Origin: Collybia mongolica | Taxonomy: Eukaryota > Basidiomycota > Agaricomycetes > Agaricales > Clitocybaceae | Length of the DNA stretch: 64,000 nucleotides | Reading direction: 5' to 3' | NCBI GenBank assembly: GCA_013420905.1 | Contig: JAAXNY010000004.1 | Coordinates: 3,038,001 to 3,102,000, forward strand | In this document: one piece after another, positions 1 to 12,201 of the stretch | Layout: each line of letters opens with the position of its first letter | Position numbering within the stretch: the first letter of the stretch is position 1 | The notes under the pieces: generated by a model | Seen by the model: only the letters and a program-made list of their open reading frames with translations | What the model was told of the DNA's origin: nothing | The model's database searches: none | Translations under genes and position numbers: made by a program

Positions 1-1170
1 TTTGGCGCCTGGCAAAAATATTAGATCATGGTTAATTTTGAAGAGCCAAACCTACCCATTCTCCGGTTGTTTGGTTAAGGTATTCCAGGCAGATGTGCGT
101 AGAGATTGATGCGTGGAGCCCTGTTCCAGGGATGATGCTTTTTGATAAGTGAATAGGGGGGATATACATACCTGATATGACCTTGTAGTAAACTCTTTTC
201 TCTATGCAATGCTCATCGGGTTCAACTCCACCATCGCGGAAGACCTCAGACATAGAATCTGGTAATGATACAGCTGCTGGGGACTTTCCACTCATTAAGT
301 TGAGTTCGGATAAACCAAAACAATTCTCCTCATATATCGAGCGCCATACACGGTGAGCGCTGTGTCCGGAGTATCCTGTGAAACGCTCTGGGATGAGTGA
401 GAGATCGAAGTATTCACCCTCTGTGATGCTTTTAGTGAAACTCTGTGAATAGGAGAAAATACCAACCAGTGTTATCATCAAGAAAACAAAAGTCCGAGTC
501 TCGATAGTAGCATCCGGGTAATTGATGACGCTGTACAACGTAAGATGCATGAAAGACCCACATCGGTGTGACGTTACCTTGTCTATAGAAGATGTATCTA
601 CCCGACTCAGGGTACTCGACCGCCATTTTTCTGGGACGTTTTTCTGACAGAGCACGTGTGAGCGGGGAGATTGTACTTAGAGGCTGTGATACGTACCTCA
701 TCGACTCCGTCTGGGGTACACTCTGGGTTGCTACAAGATCCATGATCTTGCCAAAATGGGCATTCTCGGTAGAGGTCGACCTACAAGATGACCGCCATTA
801 ACATTTACATCGACATTTTTGGCATTATGCGCACTTGGAAGTACTTGAAGAAAGGCAGGCGGACCAACTCTGATAGGTTGCTGTAAAGTTCCTCGTTCAC
901 ACTCTCCACGGTTTCGTAATCGCACATCGTCGTTTCTATGGGGCCTGTGGGCTGCAGGGTGTCATGGTTGACGGCTCATAGAACACGATGATACTTGCAC
1001 ACCTTAGAGTTCCGGCATTCAGTGTGCTTAGTTGGATGGTGTCCAAGGACTTCTTGGACTTGGCCTTTCCTAACGAGGGCGTCTGAGAGAAACGAGGTTG
1101 CTTGAATAACCGGAAAAAGGGTAAGTAGAAGTGCAAGAACACATGTGCGATGAGAAAGTGGTAGATTCAT
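1..1170 (-). CDS. ERO1: Ero1 endoplasmic reticulum oxidoreductin (3' end off window)
   Basis: Ero1 is the FAD-linked thiol oxidase that re-oxidises protein disulfide isomerase in the ER lumen. The ATG at 1170 opens a hydrophobic signal peptide of about 24 residues. A GT-AG intron leads into CDYETVESVNEELYSNL, then VDLYRECPFWQDHGSC with its paired cysteines. Further exons carry FTGYSGHSAHRVWRSIYEEN and the stretch ending HASISTHIC, all hallmarks of the family. The last exon visible reads GEW-AP and is cut by the window edge. The C-terminal CxxC redox pair and much of the FAD-binding core are therefore outside. It is divergent from SCP160 and shares a 570-bp promoter with ACGT-core sites, which fits the known induction of ERO1 by the unfolded protein response. 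Family call is firm; some inner intron borders are approximate. Confidence 0.95.
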
Positions 1171-1741
1171 TGCGAACGGGCTGTTCGGAGTAACAAATGA
1201 TTACTGAGTGGGTATCCAATGGTGGTTAGTAAATAACGGTGGGCGAACACGTCGCCTCGGGCGCGGTCCGAACGGGTGAATAAGAAGAGAACTACGAACG
1301 CCCGCAATGACCACGTGGAGCGATCACCGTGAATTGATGGCGTGGATATCTCCGATTGGCCGAGAAATCCGAGTTCAGTTTGCAGAAACTCGAGGTGGGG
1401 TTGCAGCTGCAGCCTAGATGCCCTTTAGCCCGAAATGAGGTCGGCAATGAGACTATAATATCAGTAGCTAGATCAGTAATGAGCCATCGATTTTTGGGCC
1501 TCGACTTTCAGCTTTTGCGCACACCAACGAGTTTACCCGGTGATGCCACGTCGGAAGAATCCCACGGTCAATAAACGAGAATGTTTTCTGTGGCTTCAGT
1601 TTCGCTCTAACACATTCTCAAGCATTCACCATTTGTAACGATAGAGGCTTGAGGCAACTCATCTCGTCGTAAAGGTCTTTCTTCGTCAAAGGCTACCCGT
1701 CAAAGGCTACTCGCTCTCCGGACACCCGTAATCCGAATACC
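1171..1741. promoter_or_regulatory. Bidirectional promoter between ERO1 and SCP160
   Basis: No gene is seen. The stretch holds a CCAAT box (near 1216) and three ACGT-core motifs: AACACGTC at 1246-1253, CCACGTGG at 1311-1318 and GCCACGTC at 1545-1552. The last resembles the core of fungal Hac1-type unfolded-protein-response elements. A 13-nt sequence (gtcaaaggctac plus one base) is repeated in tandem just before the SCP160 start. Confidence 0.5.
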
Positions 1742-4700
1742 ATGGCTCTCACTGCTGCTGACCTCCAGGTTCGTCCCAATAACGATATGTATCTCGGATT
1801 ATTTTCTTATCTCATCCATGCAAACGCAGAGGAGGCATGAGCTTGAAGGCGCACCTGACCCATTCCCATCTCTGACCGATTCAATCCCTACCGAGCTGAG
1901 GTCGCAAGCACCTGCTGGCCTTGAGTTGGATACAGAATCCCGGTTGGCTTTTCCCTCTCTCGCGTCAGCGACTCCTGCTGTTACTTCTGCCACTAAACCG
2001 GCTTGGGGTGCTGCAGCTGGTCCCCGTATCGGCATCAAGGCCAGCGTCGTCAAGTCAGACAGCTTTACTTTAGGTGCAATTGACCTTTCGAACACAGGCA
2101 AGGATGGCAAACCCGCAACTCTCGGAGAAATCATGAAGCAGGTCATGGCAAAATATAAGGTCAAATTGGAAGCTTCTGCAAATCAGAGAACCCGACAAAC
2201 TACTTTCCACATCAAAGCGGAAACCCAGAAAGAGCTTGATAAGGCGAAGCGGAGTCTCTTGGCGCTTCTTAGTCCTACGGTACAATCCCATCAACTGGCA
2301 ATTTTTAAATTTAAATTTATTCGCTTTGGCGACAGGTCACATTAACAATCAACGCACCGGTATCGACCATTGGATCCATTATTGGCCCCAAAGGTGAGTA
2401 ACGTATCCGTAATATCTGATATAATGCTTATCAAATTCAGGTGCAACCCTCAAACAGATTCGTGATCAAACTAGTGTTAGGGTAGACATTCCTCCCAGGG
2501 ATTCTCTTACTATTCCCATTGGAAACGGACATGCTAATGGTTCATCGTCTGGTGTCGCAACCCCATCTTCCATTGACGAAGATGAGGAGCCGACTGTTCC
2601 TGTAACACTCACCGGCCCTCAACCCCTCGCTTATGAAGCCCAGGCTATACTGCACCAGATCATCGCTTCAAAAACCTCAAAGGCTACGCAACGTGTGCGT
2701 GATATTCCAACGCACATTTTGCCTTTCATCATCGCACGCAGGCCTACATTCTTAGCTGCAGCGGAGGGCGATGAAATAAACTTGGGACTCAACTTATTAA
2801 CACGCGAAATCGTTGTTAGCGGCGACCGTCAAGGGGTCGTCCGCGTGGTTGAAGTCATTAGGGGCACAGTCGAAGGTTTCAAATCAGGTCTCACGTCGTT
2901 AAAAATATCCCTTCCCAAGCGCCAGCATCGGCTGCTGGTTGGCAAAGCGGTCGAGGAAATAATGGCAAAGAGCAAGTGTGCTGTAATTGTTGCTGATCAT
3001 GATGATTCCAGCGAAGAAGTCACCGTTTGGGGTCAAGGTTCCGACTTGCCTTCCGGTTTAGGTGCTGTCATGGAAAAAGCGAACTCTCAGTATATTCATG
3101 AATTCCCTCTCCCCGGCCCTATCAGCGTTTCGAGGCAAATATTAACTTATATGAGCCGCATCCAGTTTGCCAGGACTCTTGCTGCAGCTAATCCGAATGC
3201 CGCTGTTTACTTTCCCTCCCTCACTGCTGCTGAGAAATCTATGAATCTCAACATTGACCTCGTTGGCGAGAAATCGTCCGTGGATGCTGTAGTCAAGCAG
3301 ATTTCAGAACTTTGTGGGAAGCTCATCGGCGGTACAAGGCAAGTTTCACTGGATTGGTTGATTCATCGCATGATTGCTGGGAAGAATGCAAAGAGGTAAG
3401 TGATATAAGGTTTCCTTGCGTCCATCTACTGACCTTTGTAATACGTAGACTCAAGCAATTACATGATGTGCACAATGTTCTCGTCATATTTCCCGATGAG
3501 GCCGCAGAAATCTCTACTGTTGTCCTGGTCTATGACCCATTATCTGGAACTGCTTCTCTCTTACCAGATGAGAAAAAAAAACACCTCGATGACGTTGAGA
3601 AGGAGGTCTTGAAAATGGCAAAGGATGCGGCCGACGTTAAGAGTCAATCTGTCTCCGTTGAGAAGCGCTGGCATGATGCGATCATTGGCCACGGTGGGAC
3701 GACTCTGAACGCGTACGTCAACGTGAGCAGGTTGGGCTTCAGAGTACTTAAAACTTTCCTTCCAGTATCATTGGTGAAGACAAAACACTGTCCATCAAGG
3801 TCGGTGTGGAGGCCGGTGACACCCCAACCGAGGACATCATTCTTGTGCGTGGTGCGCGTACAGATGTCGATCGGGCCGTCCAGGAAATTTTGACAATCGT
3901 CGAAAATGCCAAAAACGACGAGATCATCAATAGCTATGTAAGCACAAATAATAACATATATGCTTTGGTATATGCTAATAGGCTAGGTACATAGTCAACT
4001 GAGTTTGATATTGAAAGAGAATTCGTCGGTCGTATTGTCGGTGCTCAAGGCTCTGGGGTCAACAAGTTACGAGATCAACTTGGTGTCAAGGTCGACGTTT
4101 CAGATGAGGTTGACGAGGGCCCGAAGGAAGGTGGTAAGAGGAAGAAAACTGTTCATCAAAAGTCAAAGGTTAAAGTGAGGATCCTTTTTGACTCTAAAAG
4201 TCCCGTCTGATTGACGATGCCAAAGATCACTGGAAGAAAGGAAAATGTTGAGGAAGCCAAGAAGCGAATCCTAAGCCAACTGGAAAGACTTGTGCGTCAC
4301 GTTCCTAACATCTTTTTACCTTGACCATAAACTAGTGGCTTTTTCGCACAGGCCGATGAAACATCCGAGGTACTCAAGATTCCCAGCCAATATCATTCGT
4401 CTCTTATCGGTCAGAGTGGCAAATACGCTATCCGCTTGGAGGAAAAATATTCTGTTAAAATTACCTTCCCCCGGCATTCCTCTGAAAATGGTGAAAATAA
4501 GACCCGGGAGCAACTGAAATCGGACGAAGTACTGATCAAAGGTGGCAAAAAGGGAGTCGCTTTGGCAAAAGCAGAATTGATGGAGGTAAGACCACAGCCT
4601 TTCCCTACGATGCCCAAATTAAACTTGCACTGTAGGCAGCTGACTTCGAAAGGGAGACTAACAACATAATCACTTTTACTGTTCCCACTCGCTCTGTTGC

Positions 4701-6120
4701 CCGTATACTTGGCAGGGGAGGTGCATCCATCAATGAGATCAAGGACGACACAGAGGCACAGATCGATGTTGAGCGAGCAGTCGAGGATGGTGGAAACACC
4801 ACGAACATCACAGTGCGCGGAACCAAGAAAGCTATCGCTGCTGCAAAGACAGCTATCCTTGCCATTGCTGATCAGGTTGCCGAAGAAATTACCGTTATAG
4901 TCACTGTTGAGAGCAAGTTTCATCGCACCATGATTGGTAGTGGTGGTCAAGGTCTCAAAGATCTTGTGACACGGTGTGGTGGACCTTCTGACCCCAAGCT
5001 TCAAGCCGGCCTAATCAGATTGCGAGTACTTAACCCTTTCGAAATATATTCTCCGCTGATCCTCTTTTAGCCCCCGCCAAGGTGAACCATCTGATGAAGT
5101 CAAATTGCGAGGAGAACCAAAGCTTGTGAATAAACTCAAGGATGAACTCGAGCAAGCTGTGGCCACTCTTCGTGACCGCGTTATCTTAGCCGTTGAGATC
5201 CCTGCCTCGCAACATCGTGTGCTCATTGGACGAGGGGGACAACATCTCAATGAACTCCAAAACAAACTGAGCGTTCAGATTCAATTCCCAGGATCTCGTT
5301 CCTACGGTCAAGTTGGAGAGCCTGACAACGCGGTAGACTTGGCTGACATCGACACGACTAATATTGTCAAGGTATCTGGTTCTCGTGCTGCTTGTGAAGC
5401 GGCGATTGAGGAAATGAAGGTAATATCCATTGTGCAATGAAGGCGAATTTCCATTGACTATTGGGCTCAGAGCCAAATCAAACCACCTACACCTGAAGGG
5501 TTAAGCGAAGACATTTCGGTGCCTTTGAAGTATCATCACGTTATTTCACAGCAAGGCAATTTCTTCAGGACATTACGGTCTTATGGTGTTCATGTCGATG
5601 TATCTGAATACCCACAAAAATCGGCTGTGCCGCCACAGCCGACCTCGACAGTGACATCTGCAGCTCGCATCGACGAAGCGAATTCCGAGTCGCCTGAAAT
5701 ACTTTGGGAAGTTATCCTCAACTACCAAGATGCAGAGGAGGGAAGTTCCACGTGGACGATCAAAGCTCGTGATGAAGCAGGCATGGAACGCGCACAGAAT
5801 ACCATCAAGGATGCAATTACTCATGCTGAGCATATGTCTCACGTCGGTTTCCTGACACTACCTGACAGGACAATGTTCCCCCGGATCGTAGGCTCGAAGG
5901 GTTCTAACGTTGCGCGCCTTCGCAATGAAACTGGAGCTGATATCACTGTCGGCAGAGAAAATAACACCATAGTCATCATCGGTATATATGGTAAATTTAT
6001 TATTATCGCCTTGCTTACAGTTATATTGCAGGTACGGAGTATGATATTGTTTCCGCGAAAGAGGCTATCATTCGAATGGCAACCAATCCTAACAGAGGCC
6101 CACGTCGTCACCAGGACTAA
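1742..6120 (+). CDS. SCP160: Multi-KH-domain RNA-binding protein, vigilin/Scp160 type
   Basis: Scp160/vigilin proteins bind mRNA and associate with polysomes and the ER membrane. A short first exon (MALTAADLQ) is followed by an intron ending ACGCAG at 1830. The protein then runs through many exons to a TAA at 6118-6120 after NPNRGPRRHQD. KH domains follow one another from about residue 150. Visible GxxG loops include GPKG (in IIGPKGATLKQIRDQT), GHGG, GAQG, GQSG, GRGG (ILGRGGASINEIKDD), GSGG, GRGG again, and GSKG (IVGSKGSNVARLRNETGAD); others are degenerate, such as SQQG. This makes at least nine KH units, consistent with the family's 14-15 in vertebrates and a similar number of partly degenerate units in yeast. 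At least eight introns of about 50-60 nt interrupt the gene. It is convergent with SR140 with only about 120 bp between stops. Function is by family; exact exon count was not verified. Confidence 0.92.
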
Positions 6121-6242
6121 TGTGTCTAACCATCTACACATACGGAAGCTTGTATATAGATTACCTATATAGCTATTCATTATAATACCTCGCAATTTAT
6201 CATGGAGGAAAGCAGAAAGCAGAAGATAAGTAGCCAGAGATT

Positions 6243-8989
6243 TTAAACAATATCAACGTTATCGATCGGCATGCCATCAATATCTTCATCGACAGGAACC
6301 CCATCAACATCATCCAAAGCCTGACCATCGACATTAACCAACGGTTCTCCATCAATATCATCATCTGCTGGTTCCCCATCCATGTCGTCCACTGGGTCGC
6401 CATCTAGATCATCTCCATCAATATCACTACCAACGTCCATTGGCTCGCCCTCGTCGGCATTTGCGTCTTCCTTCGCTGGGACAGTTGCTGGTTGAAACGT
6501 ACTTGCCTTAAACCGTGATGCTTGCGCATGTAGAGTCTTCGGTGTTGCTTCATTGACCTCGACTGATTTAGCGGGTGCTACTTTTGTCACGCCCTCGAGC
6601 CTCGACCTAAGCTCCGTGGTAAAATCAGGTGGAAACACAATCCAATCCTCCCAGATATCTACAACGGCCGTTATCTGCTTTTTGAAGGTCTCTGCCGTTA
6701 TCCTCCCTGGGAAAGAGTGGTAGATATTTGCCAGATGGTCGAAAACAATTCCGAGCCTCGATTGAAATTCCAATCGAAATTTCCAAGCACTTGGAACGGA
6801 AGCAGCAGAATTATGGAGGATATCACATATGAGATGAAGACGTGCAACTTTCCGAGGAACTGCTGTTCCCTCCACAAGTAATGATGCAACGATGATATCT
6901 ACAACCTTCCAGCCCATATGGTAAGTCCGCTAAAAGTAATCACGTCAAAATCAAGCGTACCTCATGCGCCGCCTCAGCATGTTCGAGACTGAAAGCCATA
7001 CATCTAGCTAGTTCTCCTCTTTTTCCAGAGAGAGCACGGAGCATGGATTCAAATCTCCGCCGGGCCAATCTACCTAGCACGGTCTTGCGAACCCGTTCAC
7101 GTTCAGAGTCTTCAGCAGAATCCGTAGAGTAAACAGAGTTATAACCCTGGGAAATGATATAAATATGACACATCTGTGAGTTAAGGAAAGCTTACATCAT
7201 CGTCAAATTCAGGTTCCAATGGTTGTTCCGATTCGATGAGACCCTTGTAAAATGCATGCCGACGGTGCTGGAAATCATGGTCAGAACATAGCTGATAGAT
7301 GCGGTACAACTCACATTTTTGCGCAAAAGGAAAGCGTATCTTGGATTGTTGCACTCACGCTCGCGTAATAATTCCTCATATTTTGCACCATGACCAACAA
7401 CCTCGGCAGCAACGGTCCGAATAAAGGTGTCAGTCACAGTCTCTTCTTCTTCCATATGAACGAGACTGCGTGGACTGTGAGAATAGCGTCGATAGGAAGA
7501 ACGGCTACGAGATTTAGCATGCCGGCCTGTGCTGTGACGTGGAGAACGTGAGCGAGTTCGATCCCAAGACGGACTCCGGCTATGCCGCCTGTGACGAGAA
7601 TGATGGATTGGCGAACGGGATTGTCGAGCATCCCTTGATCGGCTTCGACTCCGGCTTGGATTTCGGTTGTATTTGGTCGCAGCATCATTAGAAACTATAT
7701 GTTGAGAATCAATATCACCATAAGGCTGACGAGTATTTCGCCACACGCACCATAAAGTGGCTTCGCTGCAATTGGTACGGCCTTACTCCACCCAACGCGC
7801 AAAATGGAGCCACCCCAGTCATAGCCGTCAAATTCCCGAAGGGCAGTCTCGGCATCCTTCCGTCTCATGAAAGAAACAAACCCACTCAACCCAGTGCCCT
7901 TCGTCCGGCGGGAGGCGAGCATATCTGCGGCTTGACCGGTAGTAGCGTCGGCGCGCGGCCACATAACCTTTACCTGTTATCCCGCCTTAGTTTGGTATCC
8001 TGATAGTTTAATCTCGACTACGAACAGAACCAACAGGACCAGCTCTGGCAAAGAAGTTCCCAAGAGTTTGCTCTGTGACATAGGGTGGTAAATTGGCCAC
8101 AAAAACGTTCGATGTCTGTTGAATAACGTGTTGAGTCAAAAAGCGTCAGAAGAGTTTTCAAAATACCTGTGGATCACCGCGATCCTTACTGCCACTTTGT
8201 CCATCGTATGCTGTTTCATTCATTGAGTAAATAAGGTGATGCGCCTGAGAACGAACTCACCAGCCAAAGCAGTAACAGATCGACCGTGACCATGAGCTAA
8301 AACCGACTTGTCAATACAAGAACACCAATATACGCATCTGTATTCACCATGTCGAGAGTATCTTGCTTCGCGCTCTGCTTGTTCTCTGATATCCCATGTC
8401 AACCTTTAGAATGCGTGTATATGAAAGGATTTACTTTTTAATTTCTTCGAGAAATGAGTCCATAGCTCGCTTTCCTTTAGGCTTCGGTGCAACCTTGGAT
8501 GGTGGTGACGGGGACTAGCAGGAAATGGAAATGTCAGCAATCAATGTCGAAGTACCGTATCTCATACCCTGTCCAAGCCAAATGCACCCTGACCATGGTT
8601 TTGATGTTCTATTCCTTGCGTTGCAGCAGGCGTGTACACACTCATCGAATCTGTTCCTGCCTTAACGAAACTTGAGCCTGGTTTCTTCCTACCCGCATCC
8701 TCTCCTTCAAATGCATCCAAAAACTCTGCATAAGCCTTGGCAGCATTGGCTTCTTCTTCTCGTTTCTTTGCCTCCGCAGCCTCCTGTTCCTTCTCCCTGC
8801 GTGATTTCCTCACTTTCCCAGCGGCGTATTGGGACAACTTCGCGTCGTCGACCGTCTTGTGCTAGGATACAATGGACGATTGGTCAGTGTGAAGCGGAAG
8901 GGAAGTAACTCTATCCGTCGCACTGGGAACGAAGATTCTTCTTCGTCATTGTCGAAGAATGCAGCAAGCTTGGACTTTGTTTTGTCCAT
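6243..8989 (-). CDS. U2SURP: U2 snRNP-associated SR140 (U2SURP) splicing factor
   Basis: SR140 belongs to the 17S U2 snRNP and couples splicing to RNA polymerase II. The ATG at 8989 opens MDKTKSKLAAFFDND. An N-terminal Lys/Glu-rich segment ends in GSSFVKAG. The RRM includes GFVSFMRRKDAETALREFDG and a WGGSILRVGW end. An Arg/Ser region with many RSRSRS and SP dipeptides follows, then a SURP domain (FIRTVAAEVVGHGAKYEEL to NPRYAFL), and a CID domain around 6950-6480 with VVDIIVASLLVEG and WEDWIVFPPDF. The C-terminus is acidic and built from repeated DGxP units (for example DDVDGVPVDEDIDGMPIDNVD, split here by eye), a feature also known from animal SR140. The RS region lies between RRM and SURP, whereas in the animal protein RS-rich sequence is C-terminal. 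Many short introns. Downstream neighbour PPT1 is on the same strand, 264 bp away. Confidence 0.92.
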
Positions 8990-9253
8990 GATGACGGAGC
9001 AAGTGGAGAGCTCTCTGATAGATATAGATACGTGATACGGGAGAAGCTGTAGTGGACAATGTATATGTTATAAAGAAGATTGATACTTAGCAGCTTTTGT
9101 GCACGGATTATTTTGTTTATATTTTATTTATTTACATAAATAACGCATGTTATAAACCCTTGTGATTGAATTCTACCTGTGATATAAAAACCACTGGAGA
9201 CAAGGCATTACCACAATACCAAGTCCACATCTGACATGAGGCCAGGAGAGGAA

Positions 9254-11702
9254 TCATAACATCATACTTCCAAGTCCACCCTGAACATATGCCATTGGTT
9301 TCATAGGAGGGTGTGGTGTAGCTTCAAACTGGAAGTACTTTTGTGTACCTGTAGAATCTATGCGGATCTAGCAACCAGACACATCATTGATAACTCAGGT
9401 GAACACAGCTTGCCTACTCACATAGGCTCCCTTGTTTCCTGCTTGATCAACATAATTTGGGGCTGAAAACACCTATTGGGGGGATAAGCAGATTCTCAAC
9501 CGAATACAGGAAATGGTCGTACTGTGGTGCAAAGACCTTCATGTTCAATCTGATATCCATCTATTTGCACTTTTATTGATATGACACTTATGAAAGATTG
9601 GGTTGTACAAACCTTGTCGGACCTCATGGCTACGAATTATCCCAGTAACACCATTAAGTATGCACCATCGGCGTGTGACATCAGGACCAAACGCTATACC
9701 GACGCCCTGTAACATACGGTAGGTATGGATACAGAAATAGAGGACGAAATACTTGCACGTTTACTTGGGCCGCGACCAGGCAGGTCTTGGGGGTCTGTCC
9801 AAAGAAGCTAGGGGGCAAGTATAAGAGATACTTCTATAGCCTACTGGAAGCTGACACACACCTCACCTATTGATCACAATGTGTCAATATCCAGCAGAAC
9901 GCGGTAAGCTGAATTGTGACTTACACATGAGCCCTTCCTGACCAGGCTGTCGACCAATGCGATCAATCTTCCGGACATCCTCTAATGTGACTTCGTCTTT
10001 ACTAAAGAGTCCGCCATGAACAACAAAAAATCGCTTCAGCCCTTGAGGCGACACGATCGGGGAAGGCCTCCCCTCTACTGGCAGTGATTTTTTGGTAGCG
10101 CTCACCAGTGTTGCCAGTGGCACTGTAGGGGCATTAGAGCTTCTTAATAGGATAAATCTCATGTTTCAAAACTCACACGTAGTGAAAACATAGGCAAATA
10201 GCTATGATTTAAAGACTGGCAGGTGAGTTTAGTTTGCGAAAGACCACGGAAAAGCTGAACCTTGTATGATTGTTCTCCATGTTTGTGCTTTGCCTCACCT
10301 TCAAACCCATAACTACGGTTCATTTCCTTCGCTTCATGATTACCTCGGTTTATATACATAAATTTGGGGTACAACCCTAATGATGCTCAGTACCTAAAGT
10401 GTATCCCAAGTAGGAGGCACTCACACTTATATGCAAAGGCTGTTAGAATGACTTCAATAGACCAAGATCCTCGATCCACTAGATCGCCATTCATGAGCAG
10501 GTAGTGGGTTTTGCTTGGCTCTCCGGTCAGTGAAAAGAGGTGCAACATGTCATAATATTGGCCTTTTATCTTAGTATCAGAACATATCCACTCCATAAAG
10601 ATTTCTCACTCACCGTGAACATCGCCAATTACATCGCAAGTGACTCCATCTTCCAGTTCTACGTCAACCAAGCTTTCTACATTTGCGAATTGGTCGTGTA
10701 CACCAAGGACGATCTCCCAAACGTATCGCTTCGGTAGTGTCTTCCCATCCTTGAACCACTCGATCATATCCTTGATGAATTCGTAGGTTATAACATATTT
10801 TCCGTTCTCAAGGGTCAATTTTGGCCCAGCGTATGCCTTGTCAACATCACAGCCACCTGTAATTTCCTATCATGTTTAGCTATATGATAAATTCAGCCAG
10901 ACGAACCTTCTGCGATGATCTCGTGACACCTTTCGACTGGATTTTTCTCTCCTTCGACTTCTATTGCCTGTTTAGTTGAAGCTCAGACAGCTCCTTCATC
11001 TCGAATTTTCCAAAACGCACTTTTTCAAACTCTATCTTCCGTATTAGTTTCTGGGTTGCGACCATCTGTGCCCTAACGGTCTCATTCCTAGGCTCCAATG
11101 CCAGAACTCTTCGGAAGTCCCCAACAGCAGACTGAGGTTTCAGGATCTGCATATAACATGCAGCCCGACTATTCATGCGATATAGGCCCTGCTTTTTGAA
11201 CTGGAAAAATGACTCACCGATAATACGCCTTTGCATACCGGGAGTCTAGTTGAATTGCATGCGCTATTTTTTTTTGAGTGACTTAATTGCCACAGCGAAG
11301 ATGGACACTGACTAGCGTCGGCAAGAGCATATCCATACTCCTCTAGTTTCATCCTGGCATAAGCTCTATTGCACCATAATGTTGGCTCGTTTGGGTTCTT
11401 TTCGATAGCCTCGGAATACAGCCGTGCGGCACCGAGGAAATCATGAGCTAGAGTTTCCGGTGTTTCGCAGGGCTATAAGGATGAAGGACTTTTACTGGAG
11501 GGAGTATATGGAGCGTACCCGTAAATGCTTTATTTGCCTCCTCCTTCAATCTGATCGCCTGCGCCTTGTCTTCATCTGACACCACAACAGGATCAAGACT
11601 CAAGGACTGTAGTTCGGGAGATGGCAAAGAGGACGGAGGTGTTGAAGCTACAGTTGAAGGCGATGAAGTATCTGAGGCAGAGTCGCTCATGCTGCGCAAC
11701 AT
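9254..11702 (-). CDS. PPT1: Serine/threonine protein phosphatase 5 (TPR phosphatase)
   Basis: PP5/Ppt1 is a PPP-family phosphatase whose N-terminal TPR repeats bind Hsp90. The N-terminus has an acidic/serine leader followed by KAQAIRLKEEANKAF, the first TPR helix. Later TPR sequence includes SRAACYMQ and FRRVLALEPRNETVRAQ. The catalytic part carries the metal-binding signatures GDVHGE, GDLVDRGSWS and RGNHEAKEMN, then FVVHGGLF. The C-terminus ends PMKPMAYVQGGLGSMML before a TGA at 9254-9256. At least ten short introns split the gene. Two in-frame start codons exist, at 11702 and 11690; the upstream one is chosen as the first ATG, but the second (MSDSASDTSS) is equally plausible. All catalytic motifs look intact. 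Confidence 0.96.
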
Positions 11703-12201
11703 GTCCAACAATATTCGTCGACGTGAATCGGCTAAACCCTGAATTCGAGTTCAGGCCTTGAATCCATTCTCACGAACAATCGATCATGATATCTTTAGAC
11801 CCAAATCTAAAACTGATAACGATCACAGTATATTTGTACAGAAGTAATTCCTGAGCTCCGCTTTAGAATATATGCATCTGGCGTGTATTGGGACCATATT
11901 GACACGCTATTGACTCGGTAATGAGTATCGAACACGATTAGCCTGGGTCACCCTGGCGCGATAGCTTTGTGTATCTCGTGATGGGGGTATATAGGTGCAA
12001 TATTAAGGAGGTAAGGTATAAAACGGGTATATCATACTTGATTGCCCCAGGCATGTGTATGGTAAGTTTGGTTGGGACGATCGATCCTACCGCTATAGCA
12101 TGAATCGATGTAGTGAAAATGAGTGATGGGGAAATGAAAGCAAGCGTAAGCTATGGAAGACGAAGTCGTTAATACCAAGGGATGGATCCAATGCGAACAC
12201 A
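11703..12201. other. Intergenic, PPT1 upstream region
   Basis: About 500 bp between the PPT1 start and the 3' end of the lysozyme-like gene. I see no coding exon, RNA gene or repeat. It presumably holds the PPT1 promoter and the terminator of the downstream gene. Confidence 0.4.
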
